A stretch of 64,000 nucleotides of DNA from Sunxiuqinia sp963678245 (GCA_965140765.1 OZ223309.1:2480001-2544000); one strand, 5' to 3'; positions 16,957 through 26,505 are shown, numbered from the stretch's first letter. The notes: generated by a model not told the origin, from the letters alone. Translations and numbers: made by a program.

Positions 16957-19900
16957 TTATTGTTGTTTTTTAATCCAAGTTATGAGTAATGATTTTTGAG
17001 GCAGTTTAATCGCTTGTTTTTCTCCTCCCTTTATTATAGTCTCTTTATTAAGTAAAGTCCCATCCGGAGGTTGAATAAATTTAACGACATATCGTCCTTT
17101 CCTTCCAGTCAGGTCAATCGGAAGTTCTGATTTGTTCTGCGAATAAATGATAAGAACATTTTCACTTTCCAAGCTGCACTCTTCTTCAGGGTTGCCATCC
17201 GGCTTAACGGGCCGCATCGAAATGGCATCGGATAAAAACTCGGCTGGCAAATTTTCGGGGAGAACCACAAGAGAACCTCCGGCCATAAAAGCAGCCCAAC
17301 CATATACATTATATCGGCCTTCAGAAAAAACAACAGCCTTTTCAGGGTATTGAGACGTATACTCAAACACCGAACGATAAACAGAGCTGAATGAACGTTT
17401 GCCGGGTTTTACCTGTCGTGCATGCTGACGTGGTGCCAACTGCTGAGCGCTCAGTGGCGCATATAACGTTCCATCTTCGCGATAGCTCCAATAGCGAATG
17501 TCAATTACATCAATCAGGTCTGCATATTTCTTATTCGCCAAAATAGAATCTTGCACATCCTTGGTGGTACTCAATCCTATCAATTTATCTTTCCCGGTTT
17601 CCTTTTGCCAATTGCCAATCGTTTCTAACCAGAACTCTGTAAAATGAAGTGGGCCTGTATATTCGGCACTAATCAGCTGAAGGACGTTTGAATTATCCGC
17701 AAAATTGTTCAAGCACTGACGAATATAGGCCTGGTGCAATTTTCGGCGTACCGGATGGCTTTCATCATAAAACTGTTTGCCCATATAAATCCGCTTATCT
17801 CCCGCATAAGGCACCGGCTCTGGAAAACCGGTGTTATTAATATTGTTCGCAGGTCGCCACGGACTGTCAGCCCAGTGAGCTCCGGCTTCTAAAACGTTAT
17901 GCTGGAAATAGTTGTGATGCACCAACAGCTTGCCGTTTTTGTCAGCCAAATCGGCAAAATCAGCTAGTCGATTCCAGTACCAATCATCATATTTGGTTAA
18001 GTCGTATTTACTCAATCCATCCCAGGCGGTTCCTTGTCCGCTTCGGGCAAAAGGCTGCTGGTAAAATGGAGCCCAAACCTGACCATCCATCCTCCGAACT
18101 CGCTCATGATCGTCTCGACGACGATCATACCACAAACCATAGTTGTGTTCGAGACCAGCCATGTTGTATTCATCCATCCAGTCAATCACCTCATTCAGGT
18201 TGTCGGTATATCCGTGACCATTTCGGCCCGGGACATAACGAGTAACAGCAGGAGTTGCCTTCTTCGTAGCATAAGGACGAGCCACTCCCCTCCACCAAGG
18301 TACAGTAAAGCGCATGCCGGTTAAAACCAAATCATCTTTAACCAATTTCCCGTTTTCAACAGTAATTGGATGAAGAACTTCCGTTGTAATTTTCTTCTTG
18401 TCTTTTAATTCGCTTGCTCTTATTGCAGTTGCTCTTTCCAGTGAAATTGGGTCGCGGTCGTCCGCTTGCATAATCCAATCTTCCAAACGTAGCGCCGGAG
18501 AGTAAGCTTGTTCCGTTAATTCCTGAGCTTGTTCGGCAGTAGGGCTACTTGTAGAGTTATCGTCGAAGGGCATTACCTGATCAGCAAACTCCTCGGTTTT
18601 CTTATCCAGTCGATCAGCTAGCTGTGCATAAAACAAACTTCGGGGTATGACATGGTTATTTTCTTCAGCCCAATATCCATTGCCGGAGAATTGACTCCAG
18701 GCACCGTAACTCCAGTTCATAGCTGTAGGCGGCACATAGTTTTCGATCAGCGCAGCAGAGCATTGCCAAAGCATGGAATTGGCAGCAGTCCAGCCAGCTC
18801 CCTGGTGGTTAAGCATTTGATTTTTAAAGGAAATGGCATGTCCATCAACATTCACAATATCGAATAAAACACCGGATGCCCAACTGTCGATTGTCCCACT
18901 GTATTCGTAGGGCAAATGCGATTCACATTGCACAAAAACGTTTGGCCCGGCAGCACAAAAACCAAGGGCAAAATCATGATAACCATATTCGGCATACAAG
19001 CGTTGAAACAAAGTTTGTTGCCCCATTGTGAAAAAGGTATATCGACGCTGTCCGCCGATTTCAGAAACCGGATCTGTTGAAACACAATCCTGAACCGTTA
19101 CTTTTTTAGCGGTTTCATAAACAGCAACTGCCGACCCGGCAAAATGCTTAAAAGTTAGCTGACGTACCCATACATTTTCAGCATTCTCAATAGTTATAGC
19201 TGACCAACAATGGTTTTCATCTTTCAAATTCGTTTCATCAAAAGCCGACTCCAAATTTAGATTTTCAATCCCAATGTTGTTGATTCGTCCTTTCCAGTTA
19301 TATTTTATGATTTCACTAGTTCCCCAAGTCGTATCTAATGCAGTTGTTAGCGGAGCATTAATGAAAATGGTATCTCCTTCGATTGCGGTAATCGTGCGAT
19401 CCCAATAGATATCGCGATTTCCGGGTTTCCAGCCAATCCATCCCGTTTCCTCTCCACCAAATTCAACCATACTTAGTCGTTCAATCCACTTTTGAGTCGA
19501 TAGACGATGAACAATAACTGGGTCGCCAACTTTGTAAGCATCAGTATTTTCAATCACAAAATTCATCGCATTTACGGGTACGTATGAATTAGAAATACTT
19601 GTTGTATCGGTAAAAAGCTGATCATTTTTCCCCAGAACCCGAATAAAGGTCTGCCGGTCTTTTCCCGCAGCTATTAATGTAGTTCCGTTGTCGCCAAAAC
19701 CACTTCCACGTAACACAACACCTGAGCCATTAATCACCAACCGTCCATTGACTTTAAACGTACCTTTCTGTAGCAAAACTGCTCCTCGAAAGCCATTCTC
19801 ATCTAAAGGTAAAGAGGCGACATAATTCAATGCTTTTTGAATAGTATGTGTTGCGTCACCTTCAACCGGAGCAACAACGACTTTCGGTTCGACGAAAGGG

Positions 19901-20115
19901 ATTTCTGATTCTGAGGCTTTATATCCAGCATAGCTAAAATCGGGAACCCGATTGCCGTCTTCGTCTTTTCCGTATAACAAACGACCATCTTTAGAAACCG
20001 ATACAGGCTTCAAATCTGGAGCTTGAGCGAATCCATAAAACTGCATACTACTCAAGACCAATAATATTATGACACTATATGAAATTGCCTTTTCTGATTT
20101 AATATACATTTTCAT
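16957..20115 (-). CDS. Large secreted fusion: beta-helix plus TIM-barrel-like domain
   Basis: A 1052-residue product with a signal peptide (cut near YGFAQA). The N-terminal part (about 80-490) is a right-handed beta-helix of the pectate-lyase-3/polygalacturonase superfamily (THTIQKALNYVASLP, LQKGTFKVNGRLVINGSGVVLRGSG). The C-terminal part (about 600-960) resembles a GH-like TIM barrel (DUF6298-type as I recall): LEHNYGLWYDRRRDDHERVRR, LISAEYTG (Glu818) and VVFSEGRY (Glu932). The two glutamates fall where a clan-A enzyme would place acid/base and nucleophile. A short beta domain ends the chain. It probably acts on pectin-like glycan; which half is catalytic is unknown. Confidence 0.72.
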   Translation of the reverse strand: MKMYIKSEKAISYSVIILLVLSSMQFYGFAQAPDLKPVSVSKDGRLLYGKDEDGNRVPDFSYAGYKASESEIPFVEPKVVVAPVEGDATHTIQKALNYVASLPLDENGFRGAVLLQKGTFKVNGRLVINGSGVVLRGSGFGDNGTTLIAAGKDRQTFIRVLGKNDQLFTDTTSISNSYVPVNAMNFVIENTDAYKVGDPVIVHRLSTQKWIERLSMVEFGGEETGWIGWKPGNRDIYWDRTITAIEGDTIFINAPLTTALDTTWGTSEIIKYNWKGRINNIGIENLNLESAFDETNLKDENHCWSAITIENAENVWVRQLTFKHFAGSAVAVYETAKKVTVQDCVSTDPVSEIGGQRRYTFFTMGQQTLFQRLYAEYGYHDFALGFCAAGPNVFVQCESHLPYEYSGTIDSWASGVLFDIVNVDGHAISFKNQMLNHQGAGWTAANSMLWQCSAALIENYVPPTAMNWSYGAWSQFSGNGYWAEENNHVIPRSLFYAQLADRLDKKTEEFADQVMPFDDNSTSSPTAEQAQELTEQAYSPALRLEDWIMQADDRDPISLERATAIRASELKDKKKITTEVLHPITVENGKLVKDDLVLTGMRFTVPWWRGVARPYATKKATPAVTRYVPGRNGHGYTDNLNEVIDWMDEYNMAGLEHNYGLWYDRRRDDHERVRRMDGQVWAPFYQQPFARSGQGTAWDGLSKYDLTKYDDWYWNRLADFADLADKNGKLLVHHNYFQHNVLEAGAHWADSPWRPANNINNTGFPEPVPYAGDKRIYMGKQFYDESHPVRRKLHQAYIRQCLNNFADNSNVLQLISAEYTGPLHFTEFWLETIGNWQKETGKDKLIGLSTTKDVQDSILANKKYADLIDVIDIRYWSYREDGTLYAPLSAQQLAPRQHARQVKPGKRSFSSVYRSVFEYTSQYPEKAVVFSEGRYNVYGWAAFMAGGSLVVLPENLPAEFLSDAISMRPVKPDGNPEEECSLESENVLIIYSQNKSELPIDLTGRKGRYVVKFIQPPDGTLLNKETIIKGGEKQAIKLPQKSLLITWIKKQQ

Positions 20116-20194
20116 GTTGATTTAGAGTTTTAAATCAAAGGTGATCACCTAAATTCGTTATGATCAGATTCAATACAAAACCAATGCCGCAAGC

Positions 20195-21766
20195 TTAAAC
20201 CGCATTTGTTCGTTTGTACTTCAACCACCCTTTATATGTTAAGCGGTCATCAATTTCTTTCGATTTAAAGAAGAAACTTGCAATAAAAGCAACCACAAAC
20301 AATACCACATGACTATAGACCCCGATCATGTATTTGTGTTGGGTGAAATTGAAAGCACCCAAGTCAATCAACAAAGACTCCTTCCCACTAGCAGCCCCGA
20401 TTGGTGTAGATGTTAACAAAGCATAGGCCGTAAATAATACGCTGGCTCCAATTCCAAAGTAAAGCCCTTGCTTGTTGGGTATTTTTGAAAAAATTCCAAG
20501 TAGAAACATTCCGGCAATTCCTCCTGAGAATATCGCATATAAAGTGAAAATTATGCCCAACACTCCTTTGCCGCCCGCATGAACGTAAAACAAGGCTACT
20601 CCAATCGCACCAAGACCTGCAAGGACAATAAAGATTTTACTCACCAAGACCTGTTCTTTTTCAGAACTCTTTGGACGAAACCGAAGGTAGTAATCCTCTA
20701 AAACAATTGCAGATAAGCAATTTAAATCTGAGTCTAAACTGGAAACTGCCGCTGCAATTAATGCCGATATAATTAAACCAACTACTCCAACCGGTAACTT
20801 AGATACAATGAAAATTGGAAAGACCGCATCATTTTTAATTCCCTCCGGCAAAACATCTTGCGATATTTGATAATAAGAAAACAGAGCCGTTCCGATAAAC
20901 ATGAATAACGCCCAAACCGGCACACTGAGCAGAACACCAATTAATGACGCCTTGATCGCTTCCTTGTCTGACTTTGCAGTTAAATACCGTTGCACGATCG
21001 TTTGATCAGTTCCATATTTCTGAATGGCATAAAAAATACCATTTAGTGCCATTACCCAAAATGTAAGGTTGACAAAATCCCAGTCAAACGGGCCAAAACC
21101 AATTCTTCCGTTTTCCATCGCTACCGACCAAATTTCAGACGGCCCTCCGTCGGTACTGAACAGCAAAATAATCAGCGTCACAATTCCTCCAAAAATTAGC
21201 ATAAATCCCTGGATCACATCCAACCAGATAACTGCTTCAATTCCGCCAAGCATGGTCAATATAATCACTGCAATTCCGATTATCCAAATAATCGTAACCG
21301 TATCCATCCCAATCATCTTTCCTAATGCAAGTGAAATGATATAAAAAACAGTTCCCATTTTTGCAAAGTGTGTCAAGATAAACCCCAGAGAGCTGTAAAG
21401 CCGCGCAAAAAAGCCAAAGCGTCGTTCGAAATACTCATAGGCACTCAAGCGTATTACATGTCGGAATAAAGGCACAATAAAGCCAATGGCGAAAACTAAT
21501 ACAATGGGCACCATTAATCCCTGCACCAGTCTGATCCAGTTTGAACCGTATCCTTCACCTGGATAGGCTAGAAATGTAATGCTACTGATTAGTGTGGCGA
21601 GAATAGACATCCCAATGGCCCATGAAGGCAGAGTTCCTCCCCCCGTAAAATATTTGCCAGTGCTTTTTTGCTGTCTCGCAAAACGAATTCCAACTCCAAG
21701 TGAAACAACAAGAGTTAGTACGATAATGATGTAATCGATTAGGTGAATAGAAGTCGTAGGTTGCAT
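20195..21766 (-). CDS. Sodium/solute symporter (SSS family)
   Basis: A 523-residue polytopic inner-membrane protein with about 13-14 helices. The first helix (IDYIIIVLTLVVSLGVGIRFA) followed by RQQKSTGKYFTGGGTLPSWAIGMS is diagnostic of the SSS/SLC5 family. SSLDSDLNCLSAIVLEDYY matches the sodium-site region of helix 8. The family moves sugars, sugar acids and other solutes with sodium. Its place between the sugar-acid kinase (10-nt gap) and exported hydrolases suggests it imports the monosaccharide or sugar acid that the upstream enzymes catabolise. Confidence 0.9.
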   Translation of the reverse strand: MQPTTSIHLIDYIIIVLTLVVSLGVGIRFARQQKSTGKYFTGGGTLPSWAIGMSILATLISSITFLAYPGEGYGSNWIRLVQGLMVPIVLVFAIGFIVPLFRHVIRLSAYEYFERRFGFFARLYSSLGFILTHFAKMGTVFYIISLALGKMIGMDTVTIIWIIGIAVIILTMLGGIEAVIWLDVIQGFMLIFGGIVTLIILLFSTDGGPSEIWSVAMENGRIGFGPFDWDFVNLTFWVMALNGIFYAIQKYGTDQTIVQRYLTAKSDKEAIKASLIGVLLSVPVWALFMFIGTALFSYYQISQDVLPEGIKNDAVFPIFIVSKLPVGVVGLIISALIAAAVSSLDSDLNCLSAIVLEDYYLRFRPKSSEKEQVLVSKIFIVLAGLGAIGVALFYVHAGGKGVLGIIFTLYAIFSGGIAGMFLLGIFSKIPNKQGLYFGIGASVLFTAYALLTSTPIGAASGKESLLIDLGAFNFTQHKYMIGVYSHVVLFVVAFIASFFFKSKEIDDRLTYKGWLKYKRTNAV

Positions 21767-21776
21767 TGATTAGTTG

Positions 21777-22940
21777 TTAGTTTTTTATGAAGTGAATTTT
21801 ATTTTTTGGCCATTTATAACTTCCCGGCTTAGTGGTTACTTTTAGATTTGGATATCTAACAGGATTCATTTGGATAATTCCAGGTTCCAACTCCCCAAAA
21901 GGAACCAACCTTTTAATGTACAAACAATTGAAAATAGAAGAAGCTGTTGCTCCACCTTCAATAAAAAGATCATCAAGATCAATCGATTCGATAACGCCAG
22001 CCACCAATTCGCCAATGCTTCTGCTAAGTCGAACTGACAATCCTTCTTCATCACAAAATTTATGCTTTATCGATACAAAAACATTTTTATTTGTTTTCAA
22101 CGCGTCAACAACGTTTTCAATCCAAGTCTGCATACACATGGAATCGTAATTGGCATTATTGAAGATTTCATCAGGCATGTTAAAAACCGAGATATTATTA
22201 TTTAGCGTAAGCCCATCCATATCCGGTGGTTTTGGGTAAGCACTTCCGAACACGAAAAGTGAGCGCTTCCCAAACGTATAGTCCCTTCCCGTGTAGTTGT
22301 TTTCTTCATCCCCAAAAATACCACACAAGAGCGAATCAAAAAAGCCTGCTCCTCCTGCGACCACCATATTATTGTCAAGACGATGACTCCATTTCTTCAT
22401 TTCAACATCATTCGTTATGTCGCCAATTATCAAGCCGCTTTTCGGTAATTCATCCGTTGGTTTTACCGACTTCGCAACTAAACAACTGCTGCTCAACAAG
22501 TCAACAACTGATGATGAATTGATTGAATACTCCGGATCATTTCCGAACGAGGTTTCGGCCAAAGGAACATCTTCAATATAGTAAATTCCGTTTTTAATAA
22601 TTCGTTTGAAATAAGGGTTTCCTGCAACAACAACCGCAAGATTCTTGCCAGAAGCTTTCATTTGAGCATGTAGTTCTGCATTAACATTCCCCCGAAGTAC
22701 AGAATCCAATTTTTTAAAAATGAAAGTCGGTTCTAGCATCAACAGTTTCTTTACAATTCTATCAATCGCTGTGGATGCTTCTTCCTCATTTAATGATCTG
22801 GTGTTTGTAGCGATAATTAATAAATCAATATCGTCAACCTTCTCCACACTCGTTTCAATCATTACCCTCAATCCGTGTCTTAACCCAATTCCCCCAATCT
22901 CTGCGGCTCCTGTAAAATCATCTGCTATAACAGCTATCAT
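21777..22940 (-). CDS. Four-carbon acid sugar kinase (DUF1537 / OtnK-DtnK type)
   Basis: A 387-residue cytoplasmic kinase. The N-terminal MIAVIADDFTGAAEIGG is the family signature, followed by KKLDSVLRGNVNAEL and, near the C terminus, DLFIEGGATASSIF. Known members phosphorylate D-threonate, D- or L-erythronate and related acids, including 3-oxo-isoapionate, at the terminal hydroxyl. Together with the PdxA-like gene 11 nt upstream it matches the known kinase/oxidative-decarboxylase pair for C4 sugar acids, which yields dihydroxyacetone phosphate and CO2. The exact substrate is not determined. Confidence 0.88.
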   Translation of the reverse strand: MIAVIADDFTGAAEIGGIGLRHGLRVMIETSVEKVDDIDLLIIATNTRSLNEEEASTAIDRIVKKLLMLEPTFIFKKLDSVLRGNVNAELHAQMKASGKNLAVVVAGNPYFKRIIKNGIYYIEDVPLAETSFGNDPEYSINSSSVVDLLSSSCLVAKSVKPTDELPKSGLIIGDITNDVEMKKWSHRLDNNMVVAGGAGFFDSLLCGIFGDEENNYTGRDYTFGKRSLFVFGSAYPKPPDMDGLTLNNNISVFNMPDEIFNNANYDSMCMQTWIENVVDALKTNKNVFVSIKHKFCDEEGLSVRLSRSIGELVAGVIESIDLDDLFIEGGATASSIFNCLYIKRLVPFGELEPGIIQMNPVRYPNLKVTTKPGSYKWPKNKIHFIKN

Positions 22941-22951
22941 CTCTATATTTA

Positions 22952-23989
22952 TTAATTCGACTGATGTAGTCTTGTGGCATATTGTATGGCTAATAAAAGT
23001 GCATCCGGACTGGCGACTCCTTTTCCGGCGATTTCAAACGCAGTTCCATGATCTACCGATGTACGGATGATCGGAAGTCCCAAAGTAATATTCACTCCTT
23101 TCACACTTTTCATAACCTTCTTTTCCTTGTCCCAATTGAAGCCGACAACTTTAAAAGGAATGTGTCCCTGATCGTGATACATAGCCACACAGCCATCGAA
23201 TTTTCCTCCCGTAGCCAAAGCAAAAAGAGTATCCGGCGGCACAGGTCCTTCGGCATCAATTCCTTCGGCTTGAACTTCTTTCAAGGCTGGTTTAATCTCT
23301 TCCTTTTCTTCGTATCCAAATAGTCCGTCGTCGCTCGAATGAGGATTTAATCCTGCTACTCCAATCTTCGGATTTTCAATTCCGAGCTTTTTCAGGCTGT
23401 CATTTAGCAGGTGAATCACCTCAACAACGCGGTCTCGTTTAACATTATCGCAGGCCTGACGCAACGAAACGTGGGTGCTTACATGAATCACCCGAAGGTC
23501 TTCTTCGGCCAGCAACATGGCATATTTCGAAGTGTTTGTGTAGTGTGCGTAAATTTCAGTGTGTCCCGAAAAGTGATGCCCTGCCGCGTGAATCGCTCCT
23601 TTGTGGATTGGTCCGGTAACCGTGCCATCAACCTTCGTGGCAAGTGCCAGATCAATGGCCTGCTTAACCGTGCGAAAAGCCAGATCACCCGCCACAGCAG
23701 AAACAACTCCAAATTCTATCTCATCAGGATCTTCAACGTCCAAATTAAAAATATCGATCGTTCCATGCTGAAAGCGAGCTTGATCAACATCGTCAACGCT
23801 ATTAATCTGAAGTTCGGATTGGAGCAAATTGATCGCCTTCTTCAAAATACTGGTATTGCCAACCAACAAAGGCTTGCAAATTTCATAGGTTTGCGGATTC
23901 GCAAAGGTCTTAACAGCAATCTCCGGACCGACTCCTGCCGGGTCGCCCATTGTAATTGCCAAAATGGGTAGATTATTTGAGTTACTCAT
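22952..23989 (-). CDS. PdxA-like 4-phosphate sugar-acid dehydrogenase
   Basis: A 345-residue NAD-dependent dehydrogenase. It starts LPILAITMGDPAGVGPE (family signature) and shows GHTEIYAHYT and metal-binding candidates His173 (THVSL), His217 (NPHSSD) and His272 (YHDQGH). The family includes PdxA of vitamin B6 synthesis and PdxA2, which oxidatively decarboxylates D-threonate or D-erythronate 4-phosphate. The adjacent DUF1537 kinase favours the PdxA2-type catabolic role over B6 synthesis. The start overlaps the previous gene's end by 8 nt, indicating translational coupling. Confidence 0.88.
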   Translation of the reverse strand: MSNSNNLPILAITMGDPAGVGPEIAVKTFANPQTYEICKPLLVGNTSILKKAINLLQSELQINSVDDVDQARFQHGTIDIFNLDVEDPDEIEFGVVSAVAGDLAFRTVKQAIDLALATKVDGTVTGPIHKGAIHAAGHHFSGHTEIYAHYTNTSKYAMLLAEEDLRVIHVSTHVSLRQACDNVKRDRVVEVIHLLNDSLKKLGIENPKIGVAGLNPHSSDDGLFGYEEKEEIKPALKEVQAEGIDAEGPVPPDTLFALATGGKFDGCVAMYHDQGHIPFKVVGFNWDKEKKVMKSVKGVNITLGLPIIRTSVDHGTAFEIAGKGVASPDALLLAIQYATRLHQSN

Positions 23990-24905
23990 TGAGCTGAATA
24001 ATTTCTAATTTTTGTAATTCTTCTTTTATATTATTCTGAAATACTGCTTCATCGTGTAAACGATACATTGGTGGCAAAACCTGAGTTCCGCAAATCCCCA
24101 TTACAGCCAGAATTGACTTTAACGCTGGAATTGATTGGCTTAAAATTCGGTCTTTTTGATAGAGCAATGACAAATCGTTCGTTTGCTGCTGCAAATCCTC
24201 TGCTCGTTCAAACTTCCCTTCCAAAGTCGATTGATACAAATCCTCATACAACTCAGGCACAAAATTGCCGGTGCTTGGTACAATACCATCGGATCCTTTT
24301 TTTAAAGCGTAAGCCGACTGAGCAGCCCAGCCTAAAAGGTGGACAAAATCAGGCCGATCTTTCCACAATTCAATAGAACGATCTAAACGTTCCATATCTC
24401 GCTCCGAATCTTTTGTTCCAACAATATTAGGATGCTTGCTTAATTGATCAAGAACCGCCAAGGGAATTGAAATCTTAACGGTTGCCGGCATGTTATAGAT
24501 AATCAAAGGACAAGGCATCTGATCAGCTAAATCTGTGAAATAACTCACCATTTGTTGATTGTTCATTGGATAATAGGCCGGAAGTGTTGCAACAACGACA
24601 TCAACTCCCATCGCATGATACTTATGAGCCATTGTTACTGACTCGTCAAAGCAGTTGGAGGAAATACCCGCATACACCAGGCAGTCTGCACCGACGTATT
24701 TTACGGTCTCAGCAACCATTCGATCTTTTTGTTCATCCGAAATAGACGGAGCCTCTCCGGTAGTTCCTAAAATAAATGGATATACACCAGCATTCTTGAG
24801 TAGCCCAACAATGCGCCCAACCGATTCTCCATCAATCGTATTATCTTGTTTAAGTGGAGTAATCATTGGCACAATTACTCCATGGTATTTTTTCTCAGGT
24901 TTCAT
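23982..24905 (-). CDS. DapA-family class I aldolase/dehydratase
   Basis: A 307-residue cytoplasmic TIM-barrel protein of the dihydrodipicolinate synthase/N-acetylneuraminate lyase superfamily. It has GTTGE (47-51), the catalytic Tyr137 (IIYNMP) and the Schiff-base Lys165 (GTKDSE). The genome's DapA for lysine would be expected elsewhere; here the context points to cleavage or dehydration of a 2-keto-3-deoxy acid, giving pyruvate and an aldehyde. The next gene upstream encodes an Fe-dependent alcohol dehydrogenase that could reduce such an aldehyde. The substrate is not known. Confidence 0.85.
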   Translation of the reverse strand: MKPEKKYHGVIVPMITPLKQDNTIDGESVGRIVGLLKNAGVYPFILGTTGEAPSISDEQKDRMVAETVKYVGADCLVYAGISSNCFDESVTMAHKYHAMGVDVVVATLPAYYPMNNQQMVSYFTDLADQMPCPLIIYNMPATVKISIPLAVLDQLSKHPNIVGTKDSERDMERLDRSIELWKDRPDFVHLLGWAAQSAYALKKGSDGIVPSTGNFVPELYEDLYQSTLEGKFERAEDLQQQTNDLSLLYQKDRILSQSIPALKSILAVMGICGTQVLPPMYRLHDEAVFQNNIKEELQKLEIIQLNE

Positions 24906-24908
24906 TCG

Positions 24909-26054
24909 CTAGTACGCTTTTTTGTAGATCGAAACAATGTCCTCTTTTGTTAATTCCTTTACATTATTATTTAAAAGACGTTGAACTAAAATAGCTGCAT
25001 CTGCCATCTTTTCAATGTCTTCCTTTTTGATGTCTATTTCAGACAAACGACTTGGCAAACCGCAGGCAGCAATCAATTCTTTAATCTTTAATACTCCGGC
25101 CAAGGCCAGCTCCGAATCAGCTCCGGATTGAGTAACGCCTAACGCTTTTGCTACTCCGGCCAAACGTTCGTTACCCTCAGGCATGTTGTACTCCATAACA
25201 TAAGGCAACAGCAGGGCATTCGACAATCCGTGTGGAACTTCGTAAATACTTCCCAACGGATACGCCAACGCATGCACTGCAGCCGTATTAACCGGCCCTA
25301 GGCACATTCCGCCATATACACTTCCTAAAGCAACTGCCGTGCGAGCATCTATATCGTTACCGTCTATACAGGATTTCTCTAAATTTTGACTGATTAACCG
25401 GATTCCTTCCAAAGCCCACAGATCGACCACGGGATGAGCAAACCGATTAACATATGCCTCTAAACAATGTGTCAAAGCATCGATACCGGTTGCTGCAGTA
25501 ACTGCTGCCGGAACTCCAACTGTTAAGGCTGGATCGATATATGCGCCATCGGGCACAAGGAACGGACTGATTACACCCTTTTTGCCACCATCTTTTTCAT
25601 CAAGAAATATCGCATTTGGAGAAACTTCGCTTCCTGTGCCACTGGTGGTTGGCAAACAGGCCAAATAAGTTCTTCGCTCCTTGAGCAAGCCTATTCCTAT
25701 GACGTCTGATATATTTTGGTCATTTTTCAGCATTGCTGCTAAAAACTTTGCGACATCCAAAACACTTCCACCTCCAATTCCAACCACGCTATCGGCACCG
25801 AAGTTTCGAGCTTCTAATAGAACCTTTTCAAAATCACGAAATGAAGGTTCTCCTTCTATTCCGGTGTTAATTTCAACCCGGATTCCTTCTTTTTCAAAAG
25901 TCTTTAATAAATCGCCCAGCAAAGGCAATACCGGACTAATTGTCAACAGGTATAACGATTTATGTTTCATATTTAAATAGTCTTCCGTAAACGTTACAAG
26001 ACTATCTTCGCCAAACACAATGCTTGACGGTTGTTGAAGTAAAATTCTATTCAT
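24909..26054 (-). CDS. Iron-containing alcohol dehydrogenase
   Basis: A 381-residue group III alcohol dehydrogenase. It has the NAD-binding GGGSVLDVAK (about 94-103), PTTSGTGSEVS, and the metal-ligand blocks GIDALTHCLEAYV and AVHALAYPLG...VPHG. Family members include lactaldehyde and glycolaldehyde reductases. It is the first gene of the 12-gene minus-strand run, 3 nt before the DapA-like gene. A LacI-type operator lies about 147 nt upstream of its ATG. Probable role: reduce or oxidise a short aldehyde or alcohol from pectin-derived sugars. Confidence 0.88.
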   Translation of the reverse strand: MNRILLQQPSSIVFGEDSLVTFTEDYLNMKHKSLYLLTISPVLPLLGDLLKTFEKEGIRVEINTGIEGEPSFRDFEKVLLEARNFGADSVVGIGGGSVLDVAKFLAAMLKNDQNISDVIGIGLLKERRTYLACLPTTSGTGSEVSPNAIFLDEKDGGKKGVISPFLVPDGAYIDPALTVGVPAAVTAATGIDALTHCLEAYVNRFAHPVVDLWALEGIRLISQNLEKSCIDGNDIDARTAVALGSVYGGMCLGPVNTAAVHALAYPLGSIYEVPHGLSNALLLPYVMEYNMPEGNERLAGVAKALGVTQSGADSELALAGVLKIKELIAACGLPSRLSEIDIKKEDIEKMADAAILVQRLLNNNVKELTKEDIVSIYKKAY

Positions 26055-26200
26055 TTTAATTTATGTTCGAAGATGAATAAGCACACCTACGATTAACGCC
26101 TCTACTCAATTGTTAACCTAAAAAAAAATCACAAACAAGCAACGTCCACAGCGCCACCCCCCTGAAATATCAAGAGTTAAAAAAGATGGCAATCATGACA

Positions 26201-26214
26201 TGTAAACGTTTACA
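26201..26214. promoter_or_regulatory. LacI-type operator, perfect palindrome
   Basis: TGTAAACGTTTACA is a perfect 14-bp palindrome with the central CG usual for LacI/GalR operators. It lies 147 bp upstream of the Fe-ADH start. Near copies occur at 26635, 35376 and 40440. Confidence 0.75.
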
Positions 26215-26375
26215 GCGCAATTTATACCTTTTTTTATTTTTATGCAAATCCAACTATTGACAAGCATAGCAAGCTCGACACACGCATCTCAAACACTGGA
26301 TGTTAACAATACATCTAAATTTCAACGATTAATTAGTGGTAACTAAATCAATCCAGAACAAATTGTCAACTTTTA

Positions 26376-26389
26376 CGTGAATGTTCACG
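26376..26389. promoter_or_regulatory. Palindrome CGTGAA-TG-TTCACG
   Basis: Perfect 6-bp arms around TG. It differs from the LacI-type motif, so a second regulator may bind here, though chance is possible in so short a site. Confidence 0.35.
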
Positions 26390-26488
26390 ATCGGGGTTCT
26401 TAACCTTCAAGAAATAGCATGTGAAGAGCTACTATTCAAAAACCATTTATTTCCCCTCTGATAAAATCAACACAAACGCCAATATATA

Positions 26489-26505
26489 GTTCTTATTATA
26501 AGAAC
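26489..26505. promoter_or_regulatory. 17-bp palindrome GTTCTTAT-T-ATAAGAAC
   Basis: Perfect 8-bp arms around one T. There is no T tract after it, so a terminator is unlikely. Its place midway between divergent units suggests a regulator site. Confidence 0.45.

Noticed and set aside
22952..24905. PdxA- and DapA-like genes as housekeeping B6 and lysine biosynthesis genes
   Set aside because: They lie in a catabolic run with a DUF1537 kinase, Fe-ADH and a symporter, which favours sugar-acid catabolism, although sequence alone does not exclude the other roles.
25987..25997. GTAAACGTTAC inside the Fe-ADH coding region, similar to the LacI-type operator
   Set aside because: It is shorter, not a full palindrome and lies within codons; likely chance.
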